A DNA stretch of 64,000 bases from Alistipes senegalensis JC50 (lineage in GTDB: Bacteria > Bacteroidota > Bacteroidia > Bacteroidales > Rikenellaceae): NCBI RefSeq assembly GCF_025145645.1, contig NZ_CP102252.1, positions 1,426,001 to 1,490,000 on the forward strand, given 5' to 3'. Positions 33,563 through 42,093 of the stretch are shown here, piece by piece. The notes below the pieces were generated by a model. That model did no database searches. It was not told the DNA's origin and saw nothing but the letters and a program-made list of their open reading frames with translations. Made by a program: the position numbers and the translations under genes. Every line of letters starts with the position of its first letter. The first letter of the stretch is position 1.

Positions 33563-34272
33563 ATGAACAAATTTCTTTTTTCGACTGCATGCCTGACCCT
33601 GCTGGTTGCGTGCAACGACAACGAGGGGGGGGGAATTCCACGCCCGTAACCTTTGACGACCCAACGTTCGCAACCTACAACCTCGCGCATTTCGATGCCA
33701 ACGGCGACGGCATCCTAACCGAAAGCGAAGCCCAAAAAGTCAAAAAGCTGACACTCGACGCCAATACCGATGCCTCACTCGCCGGAATCGAATCGCTCGC
33801 CGGAATCGAGTATTTCACCGAGTTGGAAGAGCTTGCCTGCACCAAATGCAATTTCGCGTCGGTGGACCTGAGCCGCAACCGGAAACTGAAATCGTTGGCA
33901 CTGATGTACGGAAAACTCACGGCGTTAGACCTCGGAGCCCTTTCCGAACTGGAAACCCTGAACTGCAACTCCAACGCGCTGACGGCACTCGACCTAACGA
34001 AAAATCCGAAACTCAAATACCTCTACGTGCAGGCCAACAAGCTCACCGCGCTCGATGTCAGCCGCAATCCGGAGCTGGAACATCTCTATGTGAGCATTAT
34101 GAGCTTCATGTCGAATCAGATCGAAACGCTCGACATCACCCAATGCCCGAAAATCACACAGTTGTATGCCGTTGACATGACCTCGCTCAAACAGCTCCGT
34201 ATGCTGCGAGCCCACAAGGAAGCGAATATCCTGATGAGCGTCCCCGCCACTACCGAAATCATCTACGAATAG
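33563..34272 (+). pseudogene. Leucine-rich-repeat lipoprotein, out of frame at a nine-G run
   Basis: From the ATG at 33563 a clean lipoprotein signal peptide is read (MNKFLFSTACLTLLVAC, Cys17), then NDNEGGG, but in this sequence the frame stops at 33647 after 28 codons. One extra G in the run 33625-33633 would continue it to 34272, giving a protein of about 236 residues. The body has an EF-hand-like loop (DANGDGILTESE) and several 20-21-residue leucine-rich repeats (ALDLTKNPKLKYLYVQANKL), like surface LRR proteins of Bacteroidota. Promoter, start and body all look intact, so this may be the OFF state of a phase-variable gene rather than a decayed one. An ATG at 33529 is in frame with the body but gives no signal peptide. 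A sequencing error in the run cannot be excluded. Confidence 0.85.
33625..33633. repeat. Nine-G homopolymer at the LRR lipoprotein frameshift
   Basis: Nine consecutive G starting four codons after the lipid-anchored Cys codon. Signal peptide and body are joined in frame only with ten (or seven, or thirteen) G. Confidence 0.95.
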
Positions 34273-34406
34273 GCCATTTTTCGGCGGCAGGCAGACAGGC
34301 AGGTAGGCGCGGCACGGACTTTGCCCCCGGAACGGCGGTACGGGCCGCCGGAGCACCGAACGCCCCGGCGACGAACGAACCCGCACCGAAAACAACGCAT
34401 ACCGCC

Positions 34407-35459
34407 ATGAAACAACTCTTACACAACCTCTTCCTGCCGCTGTTCGCAGCGGCCCTCTGCTCGGGAGCATGCAGCGACGACGACAACGACAGCCGGCCGA
34501 AACCCTCGGGCTACGACATCTACACGGCCGGCTACAAAACCCCGTCCGGAAAGTCCGTGGCGACGGTCTGGAAAAACGGCAGCGAGCTCTACGCCCTGAC
34601 CAACGGCACGAACGACGCCTGGGCCTACTCCGTCTTCGTGGATAACGGCACGGTCTACGCCGCGGGCTACGAGCAGCAGGGCGACGCGATCGTCGGCAAA
34701 ATCTGGGTGAACGGCGCCTTGAAATACACCGTCGCACCGGCTTCGGGCAGCGCCTATCTCTATTCGATTTCGGCCGCGGACGGCAGTCTCTACGTCGCCG
34801 GCAGCGAGGACGTGAACGGCGCCCTGACGGCCAAAATCTGGAAGGACGGCGCGGAGGCTTACGCCTATTCGGTGAGCCCCGCCGTGTCGCAGGCCAAAGC
34901 CGTGGCCGTCGCGGGGAGCGACGTTTACGCCGCAGGCAGCCTCCGAAACGAACTCGGGAAGCAGCTCGCCGTGGTCTGGAAGAACGACAAGGCGCACTTC
35001 ACGCTCTCCGACGGACAGACCGACGCCGGCGCGACGGCCCTCTGCCTCGACGGCCGCACGCTCTACACGGCGGGCTACGCCGGCACACAGGCCGTCGTCT
35101 GGAAGGACGGCAGCGTGCTCTACACGCTGACCGACGGCAGCTCCTCGGCCCAGGCCACCGCCGTCTGCCGCTCCGGGAGCGCGCTCTACGCCGCGGGCTA
35201 CGTCATCGACGGCTTCGAGAACGAGGGTGTCGTCTGGAAGAACGGCCGGGAGCTTTACGACCTTTCGGACGGTTCGGGCGAAGGCTCGATGCCCTATGCC
35301 ATAGCCGTTTACGGCGACGACGTTTTCAGCGCCGGGACCCTTTTCGGCACGTCGCGCACCGCCGCGGTGTGGCACGGCGAGAAGATCCTCCACACGCTCA
35401 CCGACGGCACGGGACACGGCGAGGTCTACTCGATGTTCGTCGTACCGCTCTACGACTGA
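34407..35459 (+). CDS. Lipoprotein with seven propeller-like repeats
   Basis: A 350-residue lipoprotein, probably anchored at Cys22 (CSGACSDDDND, with acidic residues after the Cys that fit export to the cell surface). The rest consists of seven repeats of about 45 residues, each with a VYAAGY-like strand and a VVWKNGSxLYTLTDG-like strand. Seven such repeats suggest a seven-bladed beta-propeller. No catalytic residues recognised and the function is unknown. It lies 134 bases after the LRR lipoprotein gene and ends in a strong terminator; no clear promoter of its own was found, so the two could be cotranscribed. Confidence 0.75.
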   Translation: MKQLLHNLFLPLFAAALCSGACSDDDNDSRPKPSGYDIYTAGYKTPSGKSVATVWKNGSELYALTNGTNDAWAYSVFVDNGTVYAAGYEQQGDAIVGKIWVNGALKYTVAPASGSAYLYSISAADGSLYVAGSEDVNGALTAKIWKDGAEAYAYSVSPAVSQAKAVAVAGSDVYAAGSLRNELGKQLAVVWKNDKAHFTLSDGQTDAGATALCLDGRTLYTAGYAGTQAVVWKDGSVLYTLTDGSSSAQATAVCRSGSALYAAGYVIDGFENEGVVWKNGRELYDLSDGSGEGSMPYAIAVYGDDVFSAGTLFGTSRTAAVWHGEKILHTLTDGTGHGEVYSMFVVPLYD

Positions 35460-35480
35460 CGCGCCGCATCGGAAACGGAA

Positions 35481-35514
35481 AGGGACACGGTCTTTCGGGG
35501 CCGTGTCCCTTTTT
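35481..35514 (+). terminator. Terminator after the propeller-like lipoprotein gene
   Basis: AGGGACACGG (35481-35490) and CCGTGTCCCT (35501-35510) form a perfect 10-bp stem followed by TTTT. Confidence 0.9.
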
Positions 35515-35561
35515 ATGCGCCATTCCGCGACCCGGAGAATGACAAATCGGAAAACTTTTGT

Positions 35562-35569
35562 TATTTTTG
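35562..35569 (+). promoter_or_regulatory. Possible -7 element for leuS
   Basis: TATTTTTG fits TAnnTTTG, about 84 bases upstream of the leuS ATG, but no TTG lies at the right distance upstream. Confidence 0.45.
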
Positions 35570-35652
35570 CAAGCCCGCCCAAGAGCCGGGTTTAGAAAGA
35601 GACAGAACCAAAAACGGTCAAACAACGACAAAACAAAATCCTTAGAGGAGAT

Positions 35653-38409
35653 ATGGAGTACAATTTCAAGGAGATCGAGGCCAAATGGCAAAGCCGCTGG
35701 CGGACGGACAAGACCTACAAGGTGGAAACGGACCCCTCGCGGCCCAAATTCTATGTGCTGGACATGTTCCCCTATCCGTCGGGAGCGGGCCTGCACGTCG
35801 GGCACCCGCTGGGCTACATCGCCTCGGACATCTACTCGCGCTACAAGCGGCTCAAGGGCTTCAACGTCCTGCACCCGATGGGATACGACGCCTTCGGCCT
35901 GCCCGCCGAGCAATACGCCATCCAGACGGGCCAGCACCCGGCCGTGACGACCGAGCAGAACATCGCCCGCTACCGCGAGCAGCTGGACAAGATCGGTTTC
36001 TCGTTCGACTGGGACCGCGAGGTGCGCACGTGCGACCCCGGCTACTACAAGTGGACGCAGTGGGCGTTCCTCGAAATGTTCTCCCATTGGTACGACCGTT
36101 CGAAGCAGCAGGCGCGACCCGTCGCGGAGCTCGTAGCGGCGTTCGAGAAGAGCGGCACCGAGGGCGTCGATGCGGCCTGCACGACCGAAATGCGCTTCAC
36201 GGCCGCCGAATGGAAGGCCAAGAGCGAACCCGAAAAGGAGCAGATTCTCCAGAACTACCGGCTGGCGTTCCGCGCCGACACGATGGTCAACTGGTGTCCG
36301 AAGCTGGGGACCGTGCTGGCCAACGACGAGGTGCACGACGGACTTTCGGTCCGCGGCGGCTATCCGGTCGAGCAGAAGCGCATGAAGCAGTGGCTTCTGC
36401 GCGTGACGGCCTACGCCCAACGGATGCTCGACGGACTGGACAAACTCGAATGGAGCGACTCGCTCAAGGAGATCCAGCGCAACTGGATCGGACGTTCCGA
36501 GGGCGCCCAGGTCTTCTTCGACATCGAGGATTCGGCGAAGAAACTCGAAATCTTCACCACCCGTCCCGACACGATCTTCGGCGTGACGTTCATGGTCATC
36601 GCCCCCGAACACGAGTGGGTCGGCGAGCTGACGACGCCCGAGAACAAGGCCGCCGTCGAGGAGTACATCCACCAGACCCGCAAGCGTTCGGAACGCGAGC
36701 GCATCGCCGACACGAAGCGCGTAAGCGGCGTGGCGACAGGCTCGTACGCCATCAATCCCTTCACGAAAAAAGCCATTCCGATCTATATCTCCGACTACGT
36801 GCTGGCGGGCTACGGAACGGGCGCCATCATGGCCGTTCCGGCGCACGACTCGCGCGACTGGGCCTTTGCCCGCCACTTCGGGCTGAAGGTCGTTCCGGTG
36901 GTCGAGGGCGGCGACATCGAGAAGGAGTCGTACGACGCCAAGTCGGGCAAACTGATCAACTCGGATTTCCTCGACGGGATGGATGTAAAGGAGGCGATTC
37001 GGGTGATGTTCGCCGAAGTCGAGCGGCGCGGACTGGGCAAGAAGCTCGTCAACTACCGCCTGCGCGACGCCATCTTCTCGCGCCAGCGCTACTGGGGCGA
37101 GCCCTTCCCGATCTACTACAAGGACGACACGGCCTACCCGCTGTCGGAAGACAAACTGCCGCTGGAGCTGCCGCCGATCGAGAATTTCGGCCCCACGGAA
37201 CAGGGCGAACCGCCGCTGGCCCGCGTGAAAGGCTGGGCGACGCCCGAGGGGTATCCCTACGAATACTCGACGATGCCCGGATTCGCCGGCTCGTCGGCCT
37301 ACTACCTCCGCTACATGGACCCGCACAACGACAAGGCGCTCGTGAGCCGCGAAGCCGACGAGTACTGGCGCAACGTGGACCTCTACGTGGGCGGCATCGA
37401 ACACGCCACGGGACACCTGATGTACTCGCGCTTCTGGAACATGTTCCTCTACGATCTGGGAGTCGTGTGCGAGGAGGAGCCCTTCAAGAAACTCGTCAAC
37501 CAGGGCATGATCCAGGGCCGTTCGAACTTCGTCTACCGCATCGTCGGTACGAACAAGTTCGTATCGCTGGGCCTCAAGGAGCAATACGACACGCAGGCGC
37601 TCTACGTCGATGTGAACATCGTCCGCAACGACATCCTCGACCTCGACGCCTTCCGCGCGTGGAGGCCCGAGTACAACGATGCGGAGTTCATCCTCGAAGA
37701 CGGCAAATACGTCTGCGGCTGGGCCATCGAGAAGATGTCCAAGTCGTTCTACAACGTCGTGAACCCCGACTACATCGTCGACAACTACGGCGCCGATACG
37801 CTGCGCATGTACGAAATGTTCCTCGGCCCGCTGGAGCAGTCGAAGCCCTGGGACACGAACGGCATCGACGGCGTGCACAAGTTCCTGCGCCGCTTCTGGC
37901 GGCTCTTCTTCGACCGTGACGGCCAGCTGTGCGTCACCGACGAGAAAGCCACCGAAAAGGAGCTCCGCACCCTGCACAAGACCATAAAAAAGGTCTCGGA
38001 GGACATCGAGAACTTCTCGTTCAACACCTCCGTGGCGGCTTTCATGATCTGCCTCAACGAGCTGGGCGAGTGTTCGAAGCGCGAAGTGCTCGAACCGCTG
38101 ACCGTACTGCTCGCTCCCTTCGCCCCGCACATCGCCGAGGAGCTGTGGGCCGCGCTCGGACACGCCGAATCGGTCTGCACGGCCGCTTACCCGACTTTCG
38201 ACGAGAAGCACCTCGCGCTCGACGCCTTCGAATACCCCGTGTCGGTCAACGGCAAGCTCCGCTTCAAGAAGGAGTACGCCATGTCGATGACGCCCGCCGA
38301 GATCCAGGCCGCAGTCGTCGGGGAACCCGAAGCGCAAAAGTGGCTCGACGGCAAGACCCCGAAGAAGATCATCGTCGTGCCGGGCAAGATCATCAACATC
38401 GTAATCTGA
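35653..38409 (+). CDS. leuS: Leucyl-tRNA synthetase
   Basis: Class I synthetase charging tRNA-Leu, 918 residues. HVGH (48-51) is the HIGH motif and KMSKS is at about 694-698. The CP1 editing domain that removes wrongly charged amino acids is intact (TTRPDTIFGVTFMVIAPEH and GTGAIMAVPAHDSRDWAF with the key Asp). The ATG is preceded by TTAGAGGAG, one of the few clear Shine-Dalgarno-like sites in the window. A weak hairpin (CCGGCT-AAG-AGCCGG, 38417-38431) follows the stop without a T-run. Confidence 0.98.
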   Translation: MEYNFKEIEAKWQSRWRTDKTYKVETDPSRPKFYVLDMFPYPSGAGLHVGHPLGYIASDIYSRYKRLKGFNVLHPMGYDAFGLPAEQYAIQTGQHPAVTTEQNIARYREQLDKIGFSFDWDREVRTCDPGYYKWTQWAFLEMFSHWYDRSKQQARPVAELVAAFEKSGTEGVDAACTTEMRFTAAEWKAKSEPEKEQILQNYRLAFRADTMVNWCPKLGTVLANDEVHDGLSVRGGYPVEQKRMKQWLLRVTAYAQRMLDGLDKLEWSDSLKEIQRNWIGRSEGAQVFFDIEDSAKKLEIFTTRPDTIFGVTFMVIAPEHEWVGELTTPENKAAVEEYIHQTRKRSERERIADTKRVSGVATGSYAINPFTKKAIPIYISDYVLAGYGTGAIMAVPAHDSRDWAFARHFGLKVVPVVEGGDIEKESYDAKSGKLINSDFLDGMDVKEAIRVMFAEVERRGLGKKLVNYRLRDAIFSRQRYWGEPFPIYYKDDTAYPLSEDKLPLELPPIENFGPTEQGEPPLARVKGWATPEGYPYEYSTMPGFAGSSAYYLRYMDPHNDKALVSREADEYWRNVDLYVGGIEHATGHLMYSRFWNMFLYDLGVVCEEEPFKKLVNQGMIQGRSNFVYRIVGTNKFVSLGLKEQYDTQALYVDVNIVRNDILDLDAFRAWRPEYNDAEFILEDGKYVCGWAIEKMSKSFYNVVNPDYIVDNYGADTLRMYEMFLGPLEQSKPWDTNGIDGVHKFLRRFWRLFFDRDGQLCVTDEKATEKELRTLHKTIKKVSEDIENFSFNTSVAAFMICLNELGECSKREVLEPLTVLLAPFAPHIAEELWAALGHAESVCTAAYPTFDEKHLALDAFEYPVSVNGKLRFKKEYAMSMTPAEIQAAVVGEPEAQKWLDGKTPKKIIVVPGKIINIVI

Positions 38410-38541
38410 GCGCCGGCCGGCTAAGAGCCGGGATTTAGGGGTGAAGCACGGCGCCGGATCTCGTCCGGTTCCGCGCCTCCACCTCTGAAAAACGGTTTCT
38501 CAAACGTCCCTTAGTGGGCGCTTACAAACATACAATCCAAA

Positions 38542-39411
38542 ATGAAACGAACCTTCCGACTTTTACTGGCACTTTTGCTTATGAGCGCATCCGCTTCCGC
38601 CAAAGACTACGGACAGGCCCTAACAGTCCGCATCTGGGACAACGCCTCGGCACCCCACAGCAACGGCATCGACACCCCCGAACAGGAACCCGAACCCAAC
38701 CGGCTGGCCAACACCTCCGACGCCGAACTCTACATCTTCCCGGCCGACACGTCGAAAGCCACCGGACAAGCCGTCGTGATCTGCCCCGGAGGCGGCTACG
38801 GACGGCTGGCCATCGACCACGAAGGCTACGAGGTGGCGCAATGGCTCGCCGCGAACGGCATCACCGGCGCGGTGCTGAAATACCGCATGCCCAACCACCA
38901 CCCCGAAGTGCCGCTGGAAGATGCCGAACAGGCCCTGCGCATCATGCGCGGCGACGCGCCGGGCGCCGAAGGCTTCACCTGCCCGAAGGTCGGCATCGCC
39001 GGATTCTCGGCCGGAGGCCATCTCGCGGCGATGGCCTCGACGATCGGCAGCGTCCGTCCGGACTTCTCGATCCTCTTTTACCCGGTCATCTCGGCCGTGC
39101 GGGGCAAGCGCCATCAGGGGTCGTTCATCAACCTGCTGAGCGCGGAGCGCACCCCCGAACAGGATGCGGCCTATTCGCTGGAGAGCCGCGTGACCGAAGC
39201 CACGCCCCCGGCGCTGCTGCTGCTCTCGGACGACGACAAGACGGTGCCGCCGGTCAACAGCACCTGCTATTACACGGCCCTGAAGGAACACGGCATCGAA
39301 GCCTCGATGCACATCTATCCCACGGGCGGCCACGGCTGGGGCATCCGCGAATCGTTCCGCTACAAGGCAGCCTGGCAGGACGCCGTGCTGGACTGGCTCC
39401 GCAAACGTTAA
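38542..39411 (+). CDS. Secreted alpha/beta hydrolase, esterase-like (copy 1)
   Basis: A 289-residue exported hydrolase (signal peptide cleaved near ASA-KD, residue 20). GFSAGGH is the nucleophile elbow (Ser), CPGGGYGRLAIDHEG is an oxyanion-type loop, LLSDDD supplies the acid and GGHGWG the catalytic His. This pattern fits the BD-FAE/acetyl-xylan-esterase-like families common in Bacteroidota, so the substrate is probably an acetylated glycan, but this is inferred. The next gene is a close paralogue 12 bases downstream. Confidence 0.85.
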   Translation: MKRTFRLLLALLLMSASASAKDYGQALTVRIWDNASAPHSNGIDTPEQEPEPNRLANTSDAELYIFPADTSKATGQAVVICPGGGYGRLAIDHEGYEVAQWLAANGITGAVLKYRMPNHHPEVPLEDAEQALRIMRGDAPGAEGFTCPKVGIAGFSAGGHLAAMASTIGSVRPDFSILFYPVISAVRGKRHQGSFINLLSAERTPEQDAAYSLESRVTEATPPALLLLSDDDKTVPPVNSTCYYTALKEHGIEASMHIYPTGGHGWGIRESFRYKAAWQDAVLDWLRKR

Positions 39412-39423
39412 ACCGCAACCGCA

Positions 39424-40296
39424 ATGAAACTGAAAACGACGCTCGCGGCCGCAGCCGCGATCCTCACGGCGTTCGCCGCAACGGCGCAGAAGCCCGTGGC
39501 GACGCTGAAAATCTGGGACAACGCGACCGCGCCCCACAGCAACGGCATCGTCCCCGTCCCCGGAGAGGACGACCCGGCCCGCACGACCCGCACGACCGAA
39601 ACCGAACTCTATATCTACCCGGCCGACACCGCCCGCGCCACGGGACAGGCCGTGGTGATCTGCCCCGGAGGCAGTTACCTGGGGCTGGCCATCGGTCACG
39701 AGGGGCACGACGTGGCCCGCTGGCTGTCGCAGAACGGCGTCACGGCCGCGGTGCTGAAATACCGCATGCCCAACGGGCATCCCGAAGTTCCGCTGGAGGA
39801 TGTTCAGCAAGCACTGCGCATCATGGCGGGCCTCGAAGCGGGCGCCACGGGATTCTCCGCCGACAAGGTGGGCGTCATGGGCTTCTCGGCCGGCGGCCAT
39901 CTGGCAGCCACGGCCTCGACGATCGGGGCGTTCAAACCCGCCTTCTCGATCCTCTTCTATCCGGTCATCACGGCCGAACCCGGAAAGGGGCACCAGCTGT
40001 CGTTCGACAGCCTGCTGGGAACGGACCGCACGGCCGAACAGTCGGAATACTACTCGCTCCAAAACCGCGTGACGGAGGCCACGCCCCCGACCCTGCTGCT
40101 CCATTCGGACGACGACACGGGCGTACCCGCGGTCAACAGCGCGCTCTACTACGAAGCGCTCAAAGCCCACGGCGTGAAGGCTTCGATGCACATCTACCCG
40201 ACGGGCGAGCACGGCTGGGGCTTCCACACGAACTTCCCCTACCACGAAGTCTGGAAAGCCGCCGTGCTGGAGTGGCTGCGGGAGGTCAACCGATAA
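39424..40296 (+). CDS. Secreted alpha/beta hydrolase, esterase-like (copy 2)
   Basis: A 290-residue paralogue of the preceding gene, clearly a tandem duplicate: the same IWDNA.APHSNGI start, CPGGSYLGLAIGHEG, GFSAGGHLA (Ser nucleophile), LLHSDDDTGVPAVNSA and EHGWGF (His). Signal peptide cleaved near ATA-QK. The first copy has GGGYGR where this one has GGSYLG, next to the oxyanion hole, so the two may differ in substrate. Closed by a terminator at 40297. Confidence 0.85.
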   Translation: MKLKTTLAAAAAILTAFAATAQKPVATLKIWDNATAPHSNGIVPVPGEDDPARTTRTTETELYIYPADTARATGQAVVICPGGSYLGLAIGHEGHDVARWLSQNGVTAAVLKYRMPNGHPEVPLEDVQQALRIMAGLEAGATGFSADKVGVMGFSAGGHLAATASTIGAFKPAFSILFYPVITAEPGKGHQLSFDSLLGTDRTAEQSEYYSLQNRVTEATPPTLLLHSDDDTGVPAVNSALYYEALKAHGVKASMHIYPTGEHGWGFHTNFPYHEVWKAAVLEWLREVNR

Positions 40297-40328
40297 CGAG
40301 AGGGGCGCATGCCCCTCTTTCGTTTTTT
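40297..40328 (+). terminator. Terminator after the hydrolase pair
   Basis: AGAGGGGC-GCAT-GCCCCTCT followed by TTCGTTTTTT. Confidence 0.88.
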
Positions 40329-40417
40329 CGGGAGGCGCATTGCCGTTTGCCGATTATTGGTGTCGTAACGACACTTTTATGAGTCAGAAAGTTTTACCGA
40401 ATCTCCTGCGATTCGGT

Positions 40418-40448
40418 TTTGAACTCCTCCGCCTTTTTAGTATCTTTG
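40418..40448 (+). promoter_or_regulatory. Promoter of prfA
   Basis: TTTG (40418-40421), 19 bases, TATCTTTG (40441-40448), a very good match. The prfA ATG follows after 18 bases, so the leader is short. Confidence 0.85.
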
Positions 40449-40466
40449 CACCCAAAATAAACACTT

Positions 40467-41552
40467 ATGGCAGACAACAGCATACTGAACCGTCTGGACG
40501 GTCTGAAACTCAAATACGAGGAGACGGGGCAGAAACTCACCGACCCCGAAGTCATCGCCGACGTCAAGCAGTTCATCCAGCTCACCAAGGAGTACAAGGA
40601 GCTGGAACCGATCATCGAGACCTCGGAGCGCTACCGCACGGCCATCGCCAACCTCGCCGAAGCCAAGGACACGCTGGCCACGGACAAGGACGAGGAGATG
40701 CGCGAAATGGCCCGCGAGATGATCGCCGAACTGGAGCCCCAGCTGGAGCAGATGGAGGAGGAGATCAAGCTGCTGCTGATTCCCAAGGACCCGCAGGACT
40801 CGAAGAACGCCATCATGGAGATCCGCGGCGGCACGGGCGGCGACGAAGCGGCGATCTTCGCCGGCGACCTGCTGCGCATGTACACCAAATACATCGAGTC
40901 GAAAGGCTGGCGTTACGAAATCACCTCGTCGTCGGAGGGCGCCGCGGGCGGCTTCAAGGAAGTGGTGCTGAAAGTCACGGGCCAGAACGTCTACGGAACG
41001 CTCAAATACGAATCGGGCGTGCACCGCGTGCAGCGCGTGCCGCAGACTGAGACGCAGGGCCGCGTGCACACCTCGGCGGCGTCGGTGGCGGTGCTTCCCG
41101 AAGCCGAGGAGTTCGACGTGGAGATCTCGATGAACGACATCCGCAAGGACATCTTCTGCGCCAGCGGCCCCGGCGGCCAGTCGGTCAACACGACCTATTC
41201 GGCCATCCGCCTGACGCACATCCCGACGGGCATCGTCGTGCAATGCCAGGACCAGAAATCGCAGCTGAAGAACTTCGACAAGGCGTTCGAGGAGCTGCGC
41301 ACGCGCGTCTTCAACCTCGAATACTCGAAATATCTCGACGAAATCGCTTCGAAGCGCAAAACGATGGTCTCGACGGGCGACCGCTCGGCCAAGATCCGCA
41401 CCTACAACTACCCGCAGGGGCGCATCACGGACCACCGCATCAACTATACGATCTACAACCTCGCAGCCTTCATGGACGGCGACATCCAGGACTGCATCGA
41501 CCATCTGATCGTGGCCGAGAACGCCGAACGTCTGAAAGAAAGCGAGCTCTGA
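40467..41552 (+). CDS. prfA: Peptide chain release factor 1
   Basis: Reads UAA and UAG stop codons and triggers peptide release, 361 residues. The GGQ motif is in SGPGGQSVNTTYS, and the stop-recognition PxT is PQT within HRVQRVPQTETQGRVHTSA. The middle residue is Gln where E. coli has Ala, which is not critical. The stop overlaps the start of the next gene (TGATG). Confidence 0.97.
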   Translation: MADNSILNRLDGLKLKYEETGQKLTDPEVIADVKQFIQLTKEYKELEPIIETSERYRTAIANLAEAKDTLATDKDEEMREMAREMIAELEPQLEQMEEEIKLLLIPKDPQDSKNAIMEIRGGTGGDEAAIFAGDLLRMYTKYIESKGWRYEITSSSEGAAGGFKEVVLKVTGQNVYGTLKYESGVHRVQRVPQTETQGRVHTSAASVAVLPEAEEFDVEISMNDIRKDIFCASGPGGQSVNTTYSAIRLTHIPTGIVVQCQDQKSQLKNFDKAFEELRTRVFNLEYSKYLDEIASKRKTMVSTGDRSAKIRTYNYPQGRITDHRINYTIYNLAAFMDGDIQDCIDHLIVAENAERLKESEL

Positions 41553-41848
41553 TGCACCTTCCCGCCGACTTCGACGCCGAGATTTACGACATCGTCGCGC
41601 AGATTCCCGCGGGACGGGTCGTAACTTACGGGCAGCTGGCCCGGCTGGCAGGCATGCCCGGTTACGCGCGCCGCGTGGGACGGGCGATGGCCACGGCTCC
41701 GGCGGGGATTCCCAGCCACCGGGTCGTCAGCGCCGCAGGCCGCACGGCCCCCGGATGGACCGCCCAGCGGGAGCTGCTCGAAGCGGAGGGCATCCGTTTC
41801 CGGCGCAACGGGTGTGTGGACCTCGCCCACCTAAGAGATGAGTTCTAA
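41552..41848 (+). CDS. Alkyltransferase-like protein (Atl, inactive MGMT fold)
   Basis: A 98-residue protein with the DNA-binding half of O6-alkylguanine transferases: IPAGRVVTYGQLARLAGMP and PAGIPSHRVVSAAGR. The transferase motif PCHRV has Ser instead of the methyl-accepting Cys, so it cannot transfer the alkyl group. Such proteins flip and mark alkylated bases for nucleotide-excision repair. The frame is open further upstream, but the start at 41552 overlaps the prfA stop by one base and fits the family length, so the two are translationally coupled. Confidence 0.85.
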   Translation: MHLPADFDAEIYDIVAQIPAGRVVTYGQLARLAGMPGYARRVGRAMATAPAGIPSHRVVSAAGRTAPGWTAQRELLEAEGIRFRRNGCVDLAHLRDEF

Positions 41849-41984
41849 GGGGCGGCGGCAGGCCGCAGCGCTCTTCATTCCTATCACGCCCCGGCCTGCA
41901 AACGGGTTTCGGCGGACAATATCCGGCCCCCGGCGACCGTTTTGCCAATAAACAATACGCCGACAGTCCGAAAAGCACGCCATC

Positions 41985-42041
41985 TCCCTCCCTGAAGGAG
42001 GGAAAGGGTGGGTCGGATTTGCAAATGACGCCGCAGGCGGC
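41985..42041. repeat. Intergenic hairpin element, copy A
   Basis: Consists of hairpin I (TCCCTCC-CTGAA-GGAGGGA, 41985-42003), a core GGGTGGGTCGGATTTGC (42006-42022) and inverted repeat II (GCCGC-AG-GCGGC, 42030-42041). The same architecture and core occur at 53569-53628. It lies between the atl gene and the plug/TonB-like gene. Confidence 0.65.
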
Positions 42042-42093
42042 AAAAACGGGGGTCGGGAACTACATTATATCGAAAAACAGGAATCGTTCAGCT

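Noticed and set aside
33529..34272. An intact 247-codon gene starting at 33529 instead of a frameshifted lipoprotein gene
   Set aside because: The N-terminal 32 codons translate a signal-peptide region in the wrong frame; the lipoprotein start at 33563 with a perfect lipobox is much more convincing.
35398..38337. A 979-codon open frame antisense to leuS
   Set aside because: Shadow of a gene with all LeuRS motifs; no family sequence.
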